This document shows, piece by piece, positions 39,071 to 51,547 of a stretch of 64,000 bases of DNA. The stretch covers positions 62,001 to 126,000 of the forward strand of contig CM065887.1 in the NCBI GenBank assembly GCA_033439255.1, written 5' to 3'. The position numbers and the translations under genes are program-made. The stretch is from Hericium rajendrae. Taxonomy: Eukaryota; Basidiomycota; Agaricomycetes; Russulales; Hericiaceae. Numbering within the stretch: position 1 is the first letter of the stretch; the number at the start of each line of letters is the position of its first letter. Below the pieces are notes generated by a model that made no database searches, had not been told where the DNA came from, and was given only the letters and a program-made list of their open reading frames with translations.

Positions 39071-41139
39071 CATCAGGAAGGTTGACAACTTTCTGATTGA
39101 TCTGACAATTTCTAACCCTACTGACAGCTCCTGATTGACCTGATCCACCTGAAAGTAATTTTAACAGGCAAATATCTGACCAAACTTTTACATTTAAGTA
39201 AAAACATTTATTGTCAGATATATAAGTTCTTAATCTCTAACTAATAGATATAACAAAATCTCTGATATCTAAAATTTTCTAAATCTGAGAGTGTCTGATC
39301 TGAGAACTTGGGGGAAGAGGGCCGATGCTCTGCACGGCAATACGATTCCTTTTGAATTGTTCTAACTTTGTAGTGTTATTCTTACAGAATTAATAAGATA
39401 ATAGAGAATTGAATATACTAGTATTGTAATGCTGCAAGATCTCCATCTTCAAAGTATATTGTTTTACACTTATCTCTTATTTTTAAACTTTGTTACCAGC
39501 AAGAGTCGAACTAATGACAAAATAATGGTCACGTGCAACAGCGAGCCCGGTCAGGCTCGCTGTTGCATGTGACTTCTCAAAAATTATGTTTACATTTATG
39601 AAGTACATAAGTGTGGCCCTTGAAAGTCTGTCAACTGTTGTATATTGTCTAGATTGATTTTATTTTTGCCTTCTAGGGGTCTGAATCAGTAATTTGGCTA
39701 TATCTCTGTCAATTCTCTAGCTATAAACATAACTCAAGTGTTTCTGAATAGTACTATCAATGGCCATGTTAACACGATTTTTACTGATTTTTTATGCTAC
39801 TCAGTATGTGCCTATTCTCGGATGATTTGATGATTTGCCCCTAGACTTGAATGATTTTTTTGATTTTTTCTTGCTTATAAATTGCTTATGTAATCCGCAG
39901 CACGGGCAAAATGACGTACTCCCGTCCCCCTCATGATGTCATGGGATGGGAGTATGTCATTTTGCCCGTGCTGCGGATTATGTAAAACCTTGAAAATAGT
40001 CAAATAGGAGGTTTTGTGATAATTCGAGTGTACCTCCTTAAGTACTGGAGATATCATCAGTCCCTTGATTCCGTCAGAAAGCTCTCTATTATATCTTTTC
40101 AATGACACTAGGTACACTACAATTGGATGAGTCAATAAAAAGATATGGCCTCAACAAGTTTGCCCCTACCTCTAATATCAACCCTTCAGTAATCGCTACC
40201 GCGTTTTCTCAATACTTATCCGATCGTCTTGTACAATATACCGTTGGAAAGGTATTAATCCGACCTTTCCAACGGTATCTTTAGCGTGTAAATAGCACCA
40301 CTCATTGCTCCGCTACGATGCAATCACTATGATCTTCTCCTCAAAGGTATCTTTTAAAGTGATTTGCTCATATCTCAGTCATTTCTGAACCTATTCTCAT
40401 GAAAAAAAATGTTCTGACTAGGTAAAATCTGTCTTTATCATATTATTATGAACCACACTGACTTACATCAATGACAAGGTGCAGAATATCCTATAAAATA
40501 TGTTTATCTGTTATCTCAACAAGTTTGCATTTTCTTATACTAAACTCTTTCAGTTCTAATAAGACTAGCATTGATTTACATATGCATATAGTTTAACACT
40601 AATTAAATTTGATTTAGTAGACTGATATCTCTAAGAAACATTTAAAATCACAAAAATGACAATTGCCAGAATCGAACCTACAACCTTACTTTAAGATGTG
40701 AGAAATTATTACTATAAAAGGCATTACATTGGCTGGGTGTCATCTTTTTTGAGTTGAAAAGTGGGTTAGAGTAAACGATTCTAAGGAATCGTAATTTTTT
40801 CAAATCTGGAGGTCAAATATCTGAAAATTATCTGCAACTGTCTGAGAGCATCTGATGGTGTCTGACACTGTCTGATCCATCTGACTGATATTTGACCTCC
40901 AGATTTGAAATCAGACACTCTCAGATTTTCAAAAATTTCAGATATCAAAGATTTTGATATATCTATTAGTTAGAGATTAAAAACTTATATATCTGACAAT
41001 AAATGTCTTTTCTTGAATGTAAAAGTCTGATCAGATATTTGCTTCTCAAGATTGCTTTCAGGTGGATCAGGTCAATCAGAAGCTGTCAGTAGGGTTAGAA
41101 ATTGTCAGGTCAATCAGAAAGTTGTCAACCTTCCTGATG
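39071..41139. mobile_element. C1: CATCAGGAAGG-type MITE carrying element B1
   Basis: Ends CATCAGGAAGGTTGACAAC and ...AACCTTCCTGATG; TC/TC target duplication (39069-39070, 41140-41141). Sequence outside B1 matches the reverse complement of C2 (51548-51959). Inserted in an exon of the JmjC gene. Confidence 0.8.
39309..40796. mobile_element. B1: palindrome-rich non-coding element in C1
   Basis: About 1.49 kb, inverted relative to B2. Boundaries are defined by comparing C1 with C2 and B1 with B2: one tip is GGGGGAAGAGGGCC, the other GGAATCGTAA, with AA/TT repeated at both junctions. Inside are three strong hairpins: 39531-39574 (CACGTGCAACAGCGAGCC arms), 39896-39980 (CCGCAGCACGGGCAAAATGA arms) and 40232-40283 (ACCGTTGGAAAGGT arms). 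Within about 30 bp of the tips lies an imperfect inverted repeat, TACGATTCCTT. No coding sequence. Confidence 0.6.
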
Positions 41140-41252
41140 TCAAGTCATCTACCGCTATGATGTATGCTCTAGCTCAAAGCGGTAATATCTGTCAAGCCAG
41201 ACAAAGGAAGCAGGTCATCTTGCAAAATTTGGAGACAGCATCTGCTGGCCTT

Positions 41253-41675
41253 TGTCAAGACTCGGTCGTAGACAGCAGAGAATCACCCAAGTCACCAGCG
41301 ATGATGGGAGCGAGAGAGCAGAGAGCGACTAGCAGCGCAGTGACCTGTATTGGAGGTACAGTACGGTACAGACGAAATGGACAATCTAGGGAAATAGGCG
41401 AGCGACAGGGAGCCTATAAGTACTGGGACGACAATGGGAAAAGAACAATGGACACCATAACGGGTCGAACAATAGAGTGAGAACAATGGTGGCCAAAAGG
41501 AGAACAATGGGAGGGAGAACAATAGGATGTCCCAAAGGGGAACAAGGGCATGGGTGAAGGATAGCCCCAGGTCATGTGAGGAAGTGAACATGTGATGGGG
41601 CTGCTGGAGCACATGACCGACGCGATGCCTTGATGGCAGAGAAGAAGGCGGAGAGAAATGGAGCGATCCGTGACA
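41253..41675 (-). repeat. Gypsy-3 3' LTR
   Basis: 423 bp, TGTCAAG...CGTGACA; pairs with 51060-51482. Confidence 0.92.
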
Positions 41676-42959
41676 TCACCCCCTCTCTAAGACGCACTTT
41701 CGCCTGGAGTGCGTGATGAGCATGGACGGGATCGAGGTAGATGAGTCCACGAAGATTGGGAGCCTTGAGTGCATGCGGATGGCAGGTGTAGAAGTTGGTG
41801 ATTGCACCATGGGCATTGGAAAGGGAGGTACGTGAAAGCCACTGATTTTCTGAATCAGGGTAGCCTGCCCATTTGATGAGATATTCAATGCCGCGTTTGT
41901 TCCGAGTGAGACGAGCATCGAGGACAGACTCAACTTCGTACTCTTCCTCGCCCTCCACAAGGTCAGGTGGTGGTGCAGGGAAGTTGGGACCATGAGCATC
42001 GGTTTCCTTGTAAGGGGACAACAGGGACGTGTGGAACACCGGGTGGATACGCCAGGTGGGTGGTAGCTTCAGTCGATAAGAGACTGGGCCCAGGACGTCA
42101 GTGATTTCGAAAGGTCCCAGGCATCGATCAGCAAGCTTAGCTTTGGGTCGTGTGGTTTTGATGTTCTTGCCATCGAGCCAGACCTTGTCGCCAACCTGGA
42201 AGTGGATGGTGTCGTGCATATGGTCCTGGTTGTTGCGCTTCATGAGATCAGCAGCTGTTTGAAGGCTGGCCTGGACCTCAGTGCGAAGTTGTTCGAGGTG
42301 ACGGAAACGATCCTCGACGGCGGGTGTAGACGATGTGGGGTTGACAGTGGGGATGGCAGTGGGAATATAGCCGAGGAGCATTTCAAATGGAGCTCGGTTA
42401 GTGGCGCTGTGGATATGGTGGTTGTGCGAGAACTCAGCGTAAGGGAGCCATTGGACCCAATCATCCTGACGGTAGTTGCAGAAGGTACGAAGGAACTGCT
42501 CGAGTTCTTGATTGACGCGTTCTGACTCGCCATCGGTCTGTGGATGATAGGCGGTGCTGAGGGAGGACTTGATACCAAGTTTGTCAAAGACGCCACGCAT
42601 GACTTTGCCTGCATACTGTCATCTGAAAAATCTGATTTTTATATAGCAAAGGGTCAACCTATGAGTTCTATAGGTGAGCTATGGACTCTATGGCTTTGAC
42701 TTGTCAAGCTATATAGAGCTATGGCAGCTACCATAGCCTTTATAGCAGGCAGTGTAAAATATATAGTCACTATAGCTAGTAGTATTAGATACATAGAGCT
42801 ATACTACTTAGTAAGGGGAGCTATGGCTCCTATGATTACTACACTAGCTATATTCAATGAGATAGACATAAAAAAAAAATCTGAAATTTAAGGGAAGAGA
42901 CAGAGACAGAGACATTACAAGCAGTCTATTTAAAGTAACTAAGTTGCTAATTAAAGACC

Positions 42960-43900
42960 TGGCATGCGTGCACAAGGGCATGCGCAGACAACATGGCGCC
43001 CGTCGTCGGGACCGCCATGCACATGCCGTCGCTGGTATGCGTGGCTCCGCGCATCGTCGCCGGTGTGCGTGGCCTCGCGCGCGCAGATGGCGCCGTGCGT
43101 GGTCTCGCGCGCGCAGATGGCGCCGTGCGTGGTCTCGCGCGCGCAGACAGCGCCGTACGTAGCTGCCTGCACCGTCGTCGCATGCGTGCGTTGGCACGGT
43201 AAATGTGACCGTGCACGCGCAGACGGGGCCATGCGCGGCTGCGCACGCCGTGCGTGCGCGCGTGCACGTGCTGGCGCGGTCGTCTGTGGCCGTACGCAGG
43301 GTGGAACCGTGCGTGGCAGCCCGCACACTGGCAGGGCCGTGCACGGCTGCCCGTGCCATGCGTGCGTGGCGCGGTCATCCACGATCGTGTGCAGGCGGGG
43401 CGCGGTCGCGAGAAGGCGAGGCGCGGCCGCGAGCAGCGAGGGCGCGGCCGCGAGCAGGCGAGGGCGCGGCCGCGGGCGACCACCCGCGCGTCGGCAAGGC
43501 CGCGCGCCGCGGCGCTGGCCGTGCGTGCGTGCGCATAGGTGCTGGCGCGGTCGTCTGCGACCGTGCGAGGGCGGGGGCGGGGCGTGCGTGACAACCTGCG
43601 CGCTAGCGAGGCCATGCACGGCTGCCCGCGCCGTGCGTGGGCTGGCGGGGCAGTCCGCGGCCGTTGGGGTCGCCCGCAGCCGCGAGTAGCCCCGCGCGCG
43701 TGCGCACGCTGGCCGGATCGTCCGCGACTGCCCGTATGCGCTGGCGCGGTCGTCCACCGCCGTGCGCGGATGCGCTGGCCGTCGTCCGCCGGCGTGCGCG
43801 CGGACTTGCCGGCGCGCGTGGCCCGAGCACGCCGGCGGGGCCGCGGCATGCGTCTTCGCTGGCAGTGAGGGGGCGAGGGCGAGCCAGGGGGGAGGTGGAA
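42960..43900. repeat. GC-rich degenerate block of F2
   Basis: Built from GTGCGTGGCCTCGCGCGCGCAG-like units, including three near-exact 33-bp copies at about 43060-43150. Open frames on both strands reflect composition, not protein. Confidence 0.7.
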
Positions 43901-43964
43901 GAGGGGTCGGGGCTTGCGTTGGTCTTGCAGTAAAGGGCGAGCACGTCGTACGACGTCTAGTCGG

Positions 43965-43988
43965 GTCTCGTTGCCGTGGCAACGAGAC
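43965..43988. promoter_or_regulatory. Perfect 24-bp X-box-like palindrome in F2
   Basis: Arms GTCTCGTTGCC / GGCAACGAGAC around GT. A second palindrome, GTCGTACGAC, lies just upstream at 43945-43954, as it does in F1. Confidence 0.5.
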
Positions 43989-44085
43989 CTGACGTCGGCG
44001 TCGACGACCGCGATGTCGAGGGAGTGGGGTGGGATGATGTAGGGCGTGGCCGCGGGGCGTTGAAGGCGAGGTCGCGAGAAAGGAT

Positions 44086-44164
44086 ACGAGTATCGTTCGT
44101 TTGGACGAACGATACTCGTTTGATTAGCACGAAGACCAAAAAAAGAATGTGATAGTTACTTACC
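44086..44164 (-). other. Hairpin intron module (minus), F2
   Basis: Minus GTAAGT donor at plus 44158-44163, GTGCTAAT branch point near 44123-44130, perfect 14-bp stem at 44086-44119 (arms ACGAGTATCGTTCG / CGAACGATACTCGT). Confidence 0.6.
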
Positions 44165-44659
44165 TATAGCCCCTCGGCCCTCCTGCTCGCCTCCCGACCG
44201 TCCGTCGATGCCGTACGTTGCCTGTGTAAAGGAAGAGGGATGGGGAGACGAGGGGAGACGAGTGGCAGATGGAGAAAGAAGATGCACCGAGTCGCGCGTC
44301 GAGTGCAGCCACACCACTCGACTCGCGCGGCTGGCGGTTTCGAGTCCAACAAACCAAATAAAATCCGAAAAAATCCGAAAAAAACATAGCCAGCATAAAT
44401 TTGTTAGTTCTACATGATGAATGAGCTATGTATCCATCTGCAGTACTGTATGTTGCTGGGCACGCGAGTCAACTTAGTGAAATCTAAATCACCAGCCTCT
44501 CGCGCGGCACCCGGCAACACCCGGCAGCTGCATTTCAGGCTCCGCTCTGCGCTGGCAATATAAGGCCGCGCGACGCGCGACCTCTCTTTCCTCTCAACCA
44601 CTACCATCTCCCTTCGACATTCTGTCGTCTTTCTCTTTTCTCTTTCCTATATTACTTCA

Positions 44660-44860
44660 ACATTTATATGTTGTTGGTAAGTCTATAATCTTCTTTGATG
44701 TTGATACTACTAATGTCTTGACTTTGTAGACTTCATTTTCGCTTTTATGATCTTTGAGTAAGTCTCTAGTTCTTTCTTATGTTTGTTGTTACTTTGTACT
44801 AATGATGTGTTATTCTTATAGATTATTTTCGCTTTTTCTTCATGTTTGGTAATGTTACAT
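44660..44860 (+). other. ATTTTCGC micro-exons of F2
   Basis: Two clean examples. Segment ACTTCATTTTCGCTTTTATG... (28 nt) lies between TTTGTAG and GTAAGT near 44729-44757, and ATTATTTTCGCTTTTTC... (27 nt) lies between CTTATAG and GTAATG near 44821-44848. The introns between them carry TACTAAT branch points. Confidence 0.55.
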
Positions 44861-45345
44861 AGCTTTTTCTTATAGTTTCTATATTAGCATAGGACTCTTG
44901 TAGTCTTACTTTTGTAGTGTTTGTATTAGTATCATGAGAATAAATATAATGCTTTTAAATTTCGATGTTTTGATATAAGATGTAATAAATGTTTTATAAG
45001 CCTATAAAAGAGCTCATATATCTAAAATATGTTTATAGTATTTCTAAGTAACATATCAGTCAGAGATGATATAGAGTAGATAGCAATCCTATTAAGCTAG
45101 ATATGATATGATAATGGTTATACATAGCATAACTGACATAGCTTTTATAGCTACCATAGCTATGCTTTATGCTCTGGTAGCTATCATAGCTATCATAGCT
45201 AGACATAGCAATCCTATTTGACTACATAGCTTGTCATAGACTGCCTTTTAGCTATAGGGGCCCTATGTATAAAAGGGGATTGCTATGGAACTATGAGATC
45301 TATGTAAGCAACATAGGACAACATAGCATTGGTACATTTTTCAGA

Positions 45346-48300
45346 TGGTGGGCCACGATCAGAGATGAGGCGCTCCCAGAGGCCGTAGTTCCGATAAATC
45401 CTGTCAAAAAGGATGTCGACTGTGCCATCACTGGTAATGGTCTCGTTACAAGGAGTGAAGGAGACGTGCTTTGTAAAACGGTCGACGACCACATTGATGG
45501 AGTCATAGCCTTGGCATTCTGGGAGTTTGACGATGAAATCCGAGGTAATGTCTTGGAAGGGATGGGTAGGGATGGCATTGGGGATTGTTTCAACATGGGG
45601 GCAGTGATTTTGAACCTTGGTGGCCTGGCAGGTAGCACAGCCATCGACATAATCACGAACGAAGACAGACATACCGGGCCACCAGTAGTTGCGACTGAGG
45701 AGCTCATAGGTCTTGTAGCGTCCAGGGTGACCAGCCATGGGAGTGTCGTGATGCAGCTTGACGATATCTCGCCGAAGGTCCTTGTCAGCAGGGATGTAGA
45801 CTTTGCCACGAAAGAGGATGAGGCCATCCTCGTAGTTCCATTCTTGGAGGTTCTTGACGAGGGAGCGAGGACCGTTGTTCAGGATCACGTCAAGGGCTTG
45901 AACGACCTCAATATCCTTGGTCTTGGCATTGCGAATGCATTGGCGAAGATCAGCATTGCCAATGGACTTGACAGCGGCTGGACGTGTAGCACGAATCTGG
46001 AAGTACTTGGGGTCGAGGAGGACACGATCTGAGTTGTCGTCGTCCACCCCCTCTCTATGGTCAGGTCGTCTTGACATGGCATCTGGCCGGTGATGAATAC
46101 CGGGTTTGTGGATCAAGGTGAAGTCGAAACGAGTGAGGAAGAGAGCCCAGCGAGCCTGACGACAACTCAGCTTTTGGGCAGACTTGAAGTATTCCAGGTT
46201 CTTATGGTCGGTCCAGATCTCCACAGTATGGGGAGAGCCTTCCAGGTAGTGGCGCCAGGCTTCGAGGGCACGGATGATGGCCAGGAGTTCCTTGTCATAG
46301 ATGTCGTAGTTGCGTTCAGGGGCAGTGAAGGCCTTGGAGATGTAAGCAACAGGGTGCCATTGCTCGTCCTCCCCGCGCTGGGATAGGATACCTCCTGTGG
46401 CATAGTCTGAGGCATCGACCTCAACCAAGTAGGGTTTGGACGGGTCAGGCATGATAAGGACTGGGGACGAGGTGAACGCAGCTTTAAGAGCCTCAAAGGC
46501 ATGTTGACATTCAGCAGACCAGGCCCAAGGATGGTCTTTCTTGGTAAGGTCAAACATGGGACGGGCGACTTTGGAGAAGTCCTGGATGAAGCGTCGATAG
46601 AAGTTGCCAAAGCCAACAAAGGACTGGACATCCTTGACGTTACGGGGGGCAGGCCATTCAGCGATGCCTGCAACCTTGACGGGGTCCATGGCAAGCATGT
46701 TATGGGAGACGATGAGACTGAGGAACTCAATGGAGGGCTGCTCGAAAGAGCACTTCTCTGGCTTGAGGAAGAGGTCATTGTCCTGGAGGCGTTGGAGGAC
46801 CTTGCGCACAAGGTCGCGATGTTCTTCAAGGGTTTCGGTGAAAATGAGGATATCGTCCATGTAGATGACGACTTTGCCTGTGTCGATGAGATCCTTGAAA
46901 AGTTCATTCATCATTCCTTGGAACGTGGCAGGGGAGTTTGTAAGACCAAAAAACATCACCAGGGGTTCAAAGAGACCGCGGTTGGTTTTGAAGGCGGCTT
47001 TCCATTCATCGCCCTCCTTGATGCGAACGTTGTTGTAACCCCAACGAACGTCCATCTTGGAGAAGACCTTGGCACCCTTGAGCTTGTCAACGAGTTCAGA
47101 GATGAGGGGCAGGGGATATTCATTCTTGATGGTGCCCTTGTTGAGGGTGCGATAGTCCTGGACGGGGCGTAGTTTTCCATCTTTTTTCTTGATAAAGAAG
47201 AAGGGACTCGCCATAGGGGATTTGGAAGGACGGATGTAGCCCTTTTTGACCTGGTCATCAAGGAACGAATCGAGGTCCTCCTGCTCAGTGGGAGCCATGG
47301 GATAGACCTTGCATGAACGGGGTTCAAAACCATCTTTCAGGTCGATGGCGTGATCCCAAGGGCGACGTTCAGGAAGGCGATGGGAGGATTCCTCATCGAA
47401 GACGGGTTGGAAATCCTGGTACTGAGGGGGAACCATCTCAGCAAAGGACTTCTCCGCGACATGGGCGGCGACACGCTCAGCCAGTTTCTGAGCATTGGTG
47501 AAAGAGCAACGGATACGGATGGTATGTTGGTAGTCTGGGTCGTCATCTGGAGGGGGTGGTGTGTCCCAGTCAGGGAGAACACCAGCTAGGCGAAGACCCT
47601 CTTCAACCCAGTCATCATCGACGTTAGGTCGTGGGTCATCATCCTCGGTAAACAGACGTGCAGGGACTTTGGACAGGTGGATGCGGTGAAGACGGACACC
47701 TTGGACTCGGCGAGCAGGGATCACGTATTTGGGAAGTGGGGCAGGAACAAATGGCGGGGGCAGTGGGAGCAATGGAGGGGGCAAGGTGGGGGGAGCAGTA
47801 CAGCAGCGGTACTGAGGACTGGTGGACGAGGGGCTGATTGGCGGCGTTCCGAGCGAGTGGACAGGTTTTTGACCGGGGGCTTATTCAGGGTGCAAGAGGG
47901 AGGGCAGCGAGTCATGTCAACACGACGAGAGACCCAATCAATTTCAGGGTTGTGTTCCTGTAACCAATCGGTCCCAAGGATAATGTCATAGTCGCCAATA
48001 TCAACGAGATAGAACTCAGCTGTCTCCTCATGGAAGGACGTCGAGTCCTTGGCGTAAATGCGGATGTTCTGGTTGACTGAATAGCGGACCCAGCCCATGA
48101 TGTTTTCGGAGTTGTCCACGTTGCGAACGGGAAAGGGTTTAGGGAGTTTCTTGAGGGGGAACTGGTGTTTCTTGGCAAACTTGGGGTGCATAATGATGCC
48201 TTCTGCACCACTATCGAGAAGTGCCTCAGCGTCAATTTGTTTCTTGATCGGGGCAGTGATAATCTTGGCCTGGAGCGTAATGGACGGTGTCTGACGGTTG

Positions 48301-48416
48301 GGTGTGATAGCGGACATGCGCAAAGACGATGGATACGATTGCTCACAGGGCTCGGATAGTACAGAGAAGCGATTCGACGGATCAAAGAAATGTTTCTTGC
48401 CACCCACGGACGACAT
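45346..48416 (-). pseudogene. pol: Gypsy-3 pol, part upstream of F2
   Basis: Protease (DSGAEG), RT (YMDDILIF), RNase H and the integrase zinc finger and first core motif are visible; the remaining integrase and chromodomain lie beyond F2 (41572-42619). Fossil. Confidence 0.85.
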
Positions 48417-48430
48417 GACCGGGGGGCGCT

Positions 48431-49824
48431 TTAAAAACCCTCAACCATATCCTTTAATGCAGCCTTTGCCTCTTCCCTCTCTTCCTCGCTCAAGTCCTTC
48501 AACTGCGACGATAAGTCGGCGATGGACCTGTTGATGGCGGGGACAGCGAGGGCGGCGGCTGCATCTTCTGGAGCTACTCCCGGGGCAGAGCCGGTTTCTA
48601 GCGCTCGGACACGAGGGGTTGGGGCACGGGGGTTGGAGTCGGCATTGAGGGGGCAGTCGCGGAAGCCATGGCCCTTCTGCATCAGGAACCTTCAAAACTT
48701 TCTGATGGATCCTGCAGAGTCTGATCAACTGCAAGACCTGATTCAGCTGCAGGCTCTAATTAGAGGACAATTTCTGATCAGAGATTTTATATTTTGAAGT
48801 TAATAACTATTGGCAGATATAGTAGTCATTCAACTCTAATCATTAGATGCAACAAAGTTTTCAATATCTAAAATTTATATGAATCTGATCAGTTCTGATC
48901 AGTCTGCAAGCATTCTGCATTGATACTTTTTTGAATCTTGAGGTCAAATATTCTGCAGCTAGCTGAGAGTAGCTGATGCTGTCTGAGAGTGTCTGATGTG
49001 TCTGATGCAACTGCTGCAGATCATGCAGACACTGTCAGATGCCTCGCAGGTCAAACAGAAAGTTTTGAAGGTTCCTGATGCTGGCGGCAGCGGAAGCAAC
49101 CGCCCTCACGCCTGAGGTGCTCACGGTCAGGCTCCGAGAGTTTGGGCAGTGGGGCACCTGTAGCAGCGACTGTGCGGGATCGGCCAGTAGATGTGGACTG
49201 AGGGGAGCGAGTGCTCACCGGGGTGCGCCCAGTTGTAGGGCGGGGACTCTGGAACCGGGTGCACATGAGGTAGGCAGCATTCCTGTCACGGGCCCTCGCC
49301 TTCCACTCAGCCAGGGTGGTGGGCGTGGGGTAGCTGCGCTGGCAATCATCACGCAGGGTGCTGTTGAGGCCATGCAGGAACCAGTCGATCAGGGCCACGT
49401 CATTGTAGCCGGTGCGAGGGGCGAAGGACTCAAACTCGGTGATGTAGTCGACTACCGAGCGCGTACCCATCTGGAGGGTCTGGATAGCATGGGAGGCATC
49501 CTTGGAGTCATCAAGGGGAGAGAAGTCCAAGTTGAAGCGAGTTCGAAGGGTGGTGAGGTTGGCGTAACGGGGAACATGAGCTGGAGACGTGTTTGCAGCC
49601 ACGAGATCGTCATCCTCAAGGATCTCCTCGATGCGCTGGGTGGCCCACTGGCCGGCGATAGGGCCCTGGCAGAGGTCGAGGAAGAGGGAGATCTGGGCGG
49701 TATCATCTTTATACTGGGTAGAGTTGGCGCGAAGGAATAAGCGAATACGCAGCTGGAATTCCTTGGACTTGGAACGATCTCCCTCAAAGGGAGCAGGTTT
49801 GACGCCGATCTCAGGGTTGGACAT
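48431..49824 (-). pseudogene. gag: Gypsy-3 gag interrupted by A2
   Basis: Same gag as Gypsy-2; A2 lies within the zinc-knuckle coding stretch. Fossil. Confidence 0.85.
48680..49080. mobile_element. MITE A2 (401 bp) in Gypsy-3 gag
   Basis: CATCAGGAACCTTCAAAACT ... GGTTCCTGATG with a 3-bp CTG duplication (48677-48679, 49081-49083), proven by comparison with uninterrupted gag in Gypsy-2. Same family as A1. Confidence 0.9.
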
Positions 49825-51059
49825 GTCGATGGATGGCTGAACAGGGGGGGCTGTGGTAATGATTGGTTTGACGTTGACGGTGGATGTCGATGCAACAGCG
49901 GCAACGGGTGGAGCAGGTGAGGGGACTGGTACTGGGGTAGGTGTCGAAACAGGTGGTGGTGGTGCCCGAAGGGTATCGAGGCGGGTAGCTTGTTGCTGAG
50001 CGAGATTCTCTATAACTGCTTGAGAGAGTGCGAGTTCTGCAGTGGTTAAGAAGAGGGTACTGGCCTGCCAAAACCACAGGTCACTTTCTTCTACGAGGCT
50101 GGGTCTCCAACTGACTACAAGCCGATTGGTGTCGGAGCAGTATGCGTAGTAGTTGTTGGTTACCGGGTTGAAGGTAATACCTGGGGGAACAACAAGTGGG
50201 GTGGTGCGAGCAGGGGAGAATCTGCACTAGGAAGGGCGACGGTGGGAAGCGGCGGGGTAGCGGGGTGTTGGCGACGGTGTTCTGTAGCTGCGACGTCGAA
50301 GTCGTTAAGCTCGAGGTCTGCCTGGTCGTCACGATCGGCGAAGTACCACTGTGCGGGACCGTCGTCGTCCTCGTCCGGAGTGACAAAGTCTATTCGAACG
50401 ATGCCAGAAAGGGTGTAGATGAAGTATTCGTCGAGCGAGGCGAAGACGCCGAGTGGGTATGGTTCTGTGGTCTGGAAACGGGGGTCGGTGGGATCAATGG
50501 TGAGGTCTAGAAGAAGTCAGCCGCAACTGGGCGACGACCAAGAGCACGAGGGTACAGGGGGTCCGAGTACGGGTTTCTGAGGAATCGGTGGCCGAGGCGT
50601 TCTCTGGCCCACACAGGCTCAGGTGAGGGTTCGGGGGTGAAGAGACCTAGTGTGCAAAAGGGGAACGAGGTCGATGGTAGGATACTTGCAGGGGATCCTC
50701 GGTTGGGTTGGCGACAGTGGTAAGCAATATCCGAGGCACCGAACGTGAATTCTTGCAAGTCGACGTCAAAGGAAACTCGAATTCGAACGTATAAGGCAAT
50801 GGAGATAGCACCTGCACGTGGTTTCCACGACCTCAATCGAAACCAAACTCCTTCGGCTTCCCAACGCTTCACAGCACAATAGCGGAGGAGGGGGATGAGT
50901 GCACTACCCTCGATGGTGTTGGCGATGGAAAAGGGGAGATGAGGTTGATGGAATGGATGTCAGGATTCAGTGAAGATGTCGGCGGTGAAGGGTTCAAAGA
51001 AGAAAGGTATGATGGGCGATAGTAGGGAGGTGAGGCGAGTGTATGAGAGATTGTCCAGG

Positions 51060-51482
51060 TGTCAAGACTTGGTCGTAGACAGCAGAGAACCACCCAAGTC
51101 ACCAGCGATGATGGGAGCGAGAGAGCAGAGAGCGACTAGCAGCGCAGTGACCTGTATTGGAGGTACAGTACGGTACAGACGAAATGGACAATCTAGGGAA
51201 ATAGACGAGCGACAGGGAGCCTATAAGTACTGGGACGACAATGGGAAAAGAACAATGGACACCATAACGGGTCGAACAATAGAGTGAGAACAATGGTGGC
51301 CAAAAGGAGAACAATGGGAGGGAGAACAATAGGATGTCCCAAAGGGGAACAAGGGCATGGGTGAAGGATAGCCCCAGGTCATGTGAGGAAGTGAACATGT
51401 GATGGGGCTGCTGGAGCACATGACCAACACAATGCCTTGATGGCAGAGAAGAAGGCGGAGAGAAATGGAGCGATCCGTGACA
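51060..51482 (-). repeat. Gypsy-3 5' LTR
   Basis: 423 bp; partner of 41253-41675. Confidence 0.92.
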
Positions 51483-51547
51483 GCCTTCATGCAATTATGG
51501 AGGTTATTTGTTAGTTGATGACCCCTTGAAAAATGTTGCTAATACTT

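Larger units (their letters stand above)
42620..45344. mobile_element. F2: complete CATCTG-type non-coding TIR element (2.7 kb) in Gypsy-3
   Basis: Ends CATCTGAAAAAT and ATTTTTCAGATG; comparison with uninterrupted Gypsy-2 (25157-25170) shows a GT/GT target duplication. Order: AT-rich arm with GCTATAGC words, GC-rich block 42960-43900, palindromes at 43943-43988, hairpin intron module 44086-44164 (minus), divergent promoter zone 44165-44600 with TATA near 44558, ATTTTCGC micro-exons 44660-44860, AT-rich arm. Gives the exact limits for F1. No gene. Confidence 0.88.
41253..51482 (-). mobile_element. Gypsy-3: Ty3/Gypsy chromovirus with F2 and A2 inside
   Basis: LTRs 41253-41675 and 51060-51482 (423 bp each, about six differences by eye). 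GCCTT target duplication (41248-41252, 51483-51487) in an exon of the JmjC gene. Same domain order as Gypsy-2. F2 (42620-45344) sits in the integrase region and MITE A2 (48680-49080) in gag. Apart from these two insertions the coding part has roughly one or two breaks. Fossil; moderately young. Confidence 0.92.
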
